From positions 59,440,981 through 59,504,980 of the forward strand of contig ML681963.1 in the NCBI GenBank assembly GCA_007922195.1: a stretch of 64,000 nt of DNA. The letters run 5' to 3'. Each line of letters starts with the position of its first letter. Position 1 is the stretch's first letter. The DNA is from Podocnemis expansa. Its lineage: Eukaryota > Chordata > Testudines > Podocnemididae. A program made the translations under genes and the position numbers. The notes under the pieces are model-generated. The model was not told the DNA's origin. It saw only the letters and a list, made by a program, of their open reading frames with translations, and searched no databases. Shown piece after piece: positions 61,559-64,000 of the stretch.

Positions 61559-64000
61559 GTCAGTATTGCTCTTCCACATCTCTCACTGCAGCCAGTGTGT
61601 GACGTGCTCTGTTGACTTTGGAGCTTCAAAAGATTTAGATCCTTTAATAAAAGCAGCTGCTCTTTTCTGCTGTCATGTTCTTTTATCATTCTTCTTGGGG
61701 AAGTGCAACTCTTTCCAGTTTCCTTCTTGAAATTGAGTGTGCTATTCCTGAAGGCTTACTGCACCAAGCATTTAGCTATAACAATGAAGGAAGTCACATA
61801 AGTGCTTATATTTGATGCTGTCCTCTCAGCACCATGTGAGTGGATGGAGACAGTATGCTGAGCTTTGCCCATGTTTGGAAATCTTAGCAGTACAGGTACC
61901 TGAATTCATATTAAACTTACAGCAGGACAGATGATCTGTGGTAGTAAGGATGCATTAAAATAGGAAAAACAAACAAGGAGTCCTGTGGCACTTTAATTTA
62001 TTTATCGCATGAGTTTTTGTGGGTAGAATCCCACTTATTCAAACTACTTGTTTGTTTTGCTAAAATAGACTAACACGGCTACCCTGCTGAAAATTAAAAT
62101 AGGGAGGTTGCTTACCTACCAAGACGGTGTAAAAAGAAAAAGCATCTTGCCACTTTGTAGAAAAAAGAGAAAATCCATTTGTTAGAAATAAACCCATTTC
62201 TTGATCTTGAAGAAGGCCTTGTGAAGCTTAAGAGTGGAGGAGTGGGAGTCAGGACTTTTCGCTCTCTGTTCCCAACTCTGCCAGCGAACTCTTCAGTGAT
62301 CTTGGGAAAGTCACTTCCTCCTTTGGTGGCTTAATTTCCTCTATTTTGAGGATAATCATGATGAGCACTTGGGGGGGGGGTTGGGAGGGTTTATTTGTTA
62401 GATTATATTAGTTGTCTTTTAGATTTATAAACAGTTGTAAGAAGCACCAATCTGAACTTCTCAGACACCTCATAAATAATTAATATATCAGAGAATCAGT
62501 AATCCTGTAACAAAAAATCCTAGTGAATCAGTGTGATGTTTCCCTCTGCTATCTGGACTGGAGTATAGCTGTGTCACCCCACTCCCTCACTCCTGGAGCC
62601 CCTCATGCTGTTGCTCTGCTGTGTGAAACTCCACTCCTGAGTCAGCCTACACACAGCCTCATGCAAGCCAGCAGCACTTAATTTAGTGACAAAGTGCTTT
62701 TGGCCAAACACTTAGGAGTTTATGCAATAGCATGGCCCCAGCAAACACCTCCACTCCCAGATGCAAACCTAAGAACTTCCATCTTACAGTGTTCAGTGCT
62801 GCACACTGACCGATGCATGCTCATGATTAATTCATCAGTTTATCAAAGAAATTGATACACACCAGCTTTGTCGCTTCAAATGGAGGCTCTGAAACACCTC
62901 AGACCAAGCACACTGCTTTAGATAAAAACAAACACAAGTTTATAAAGGTATAGAAAGATTTTAAGTGATTGTAAATCAGAGGAAAATAAGTCAGATTTGA
63001 TCAGGATGAAATAAAAGCAAATTCCATTTTAAACTAAGCTTTCAGTAACCTTACAAAGTTAAATAAGGTTCACCAAGGGCTGGCTGATCTCCTTCGCTCA
63101 GGCTCTACCTCTGTGGACAGTCCTTTATTTGTTGTGTAGGTGGAAATGAAAGGGAGAGCTCCAGATTGCAAAACATCTCTTCTTTTAAAATGTTCCTTTG
63201 CTCCCCTCTGGGGTCATGTGACACAGTCTCTGGCATGGCTTCCTCCATTTGAGTCAATGAGCATTCCCTTATTGATGCTTAGGCTAGTCCATTGTTCCTG
63301 GAAGAGCTGGGTATTTTTTGTGTGTCTTACTGTGACATGAACTACCCTCTCTGTTTTTGGAGGGTTTTGCGTAGATCTGCTTCAAGCCATGAGACATAGA
63401 TTAGGGAATATTACATAGCAGAGCTTCATAACCATATGTATGATATTGGAATAAATGCGCTACTATGACAATAAAGTCCAGTATGTCATGAGCATTTCAA
63501 AAACATACCTTGCATTAAACAACACACAGTTCCGCTGTAGCGGTGAACATGAATGATATACAAGCACACCATAAGGGTGCAGGTGAGGTGTAGTGTATCA
63601 CAGTCAGGCAGCATAAAAATAAAGCAAATGTCTCATTTTTCTCTTAGCATCATCCCAGGAATATCTGCTTCCTCAGCAGCTTCCCTAAGATGACGTGCCT
63701 TGCAAGTGTTCTGAGATCTTCAGATGAAAGATGTTGAGGACAGACAGTCATTTGCTTCATTTTCCTCCATTCTCTATCACTCAGAACAATTACTTTAGAA
63801 ATAGGATCTCTGTGTCTGCTCCTGCTGCTTTTTCCCAATCAGTAATTTTAATGATCCCTTGACGCTGCAGTTTATTGCTGAGGAGGTGATCAAGATGTCA
63901 GACCCAGGATTTCTGATACCAAGGAATATCAGGAAGTATATGTTTGTAGAACAGAAGATCTTGTTGCAGAAAGAGTCTCTGAGAGAGAAGGCAGAGCCAC
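61559..64000 (+). other. POMT2 intron 9 (partial)
   Basis: It holds a Penelope tail copy (about 61965-62090, with CAAGGAGTCCTGTGGCAC and GACTAACACGGCTACC), a MIR-like remnant (62235-62350) and unassigned sequence. 62550-63640 might be an old long terminal repeat, but ends were not matched. Confidence 0.45.

Overview
The window is vertebrate nuclear DNA. Its genes are split by introns with GT-AG junctions, and it is packed with CR1 LINEs, Penelope/Neptune-type retroelements, hAT- and Tigger-like DNA transposons and tRNA-derived SINEs that share a CR1 tail. That mixture points to a reptile, with a turtle most likely and a crocodilian second. The species assignment is inference. There are no operons, CRISPR arrays or canonical tRNA/rRNA genes.

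Three protein-coding genes could be assembled exon by exon, and in each the reading phase is preserved across every junction. (1) Plus strand, 10947-25153: a 12-exon gene for a predicted 571-aa protein. An unfamiliar N-terminal half is followed by six kelch repeats; the kelch part resembles RABEPK. (2) Minus strand, 38931-26299: GSTZ1 (maleylacetoacetate isomerase / glutathione S-transferase zeta), complete in 9 coding exons, 216 aa. (3) Plus strand, from 41180 off the right edge: the first nine coding exons (367 codons) of POMT2, the ER protein O-mannosyltransferase.

Layout: 1-5450 looks like non-coding 3' sequence of an upstream plus-strand gene (polyadenylation signals at 5305 and 5420). 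5450-10900 is intergenic repeats. The kelch gene and GSTZ1 converge with about 1.1 kb between their stop codons. GSTZ1 and POMT2 are head to head, as in mammals, but their starts are about 2.2 kb apart. The gap is filled by a SINE, a degenerate minisatellite, nested transposons and a Penelope tail. ZNF143-like motifs sit on both sides of the gap.

The most interesting items are the kelch gene at a locus where I know of none in mammals, the divergent promoter stretched apart by repeats, a GSTZ1 upstream ORF whose stop overlaps the true start (ATGA), and a rich record of nested transposition, including an element inserted into its own kind and a 4.2-kb CR1 carrying four later insertions.
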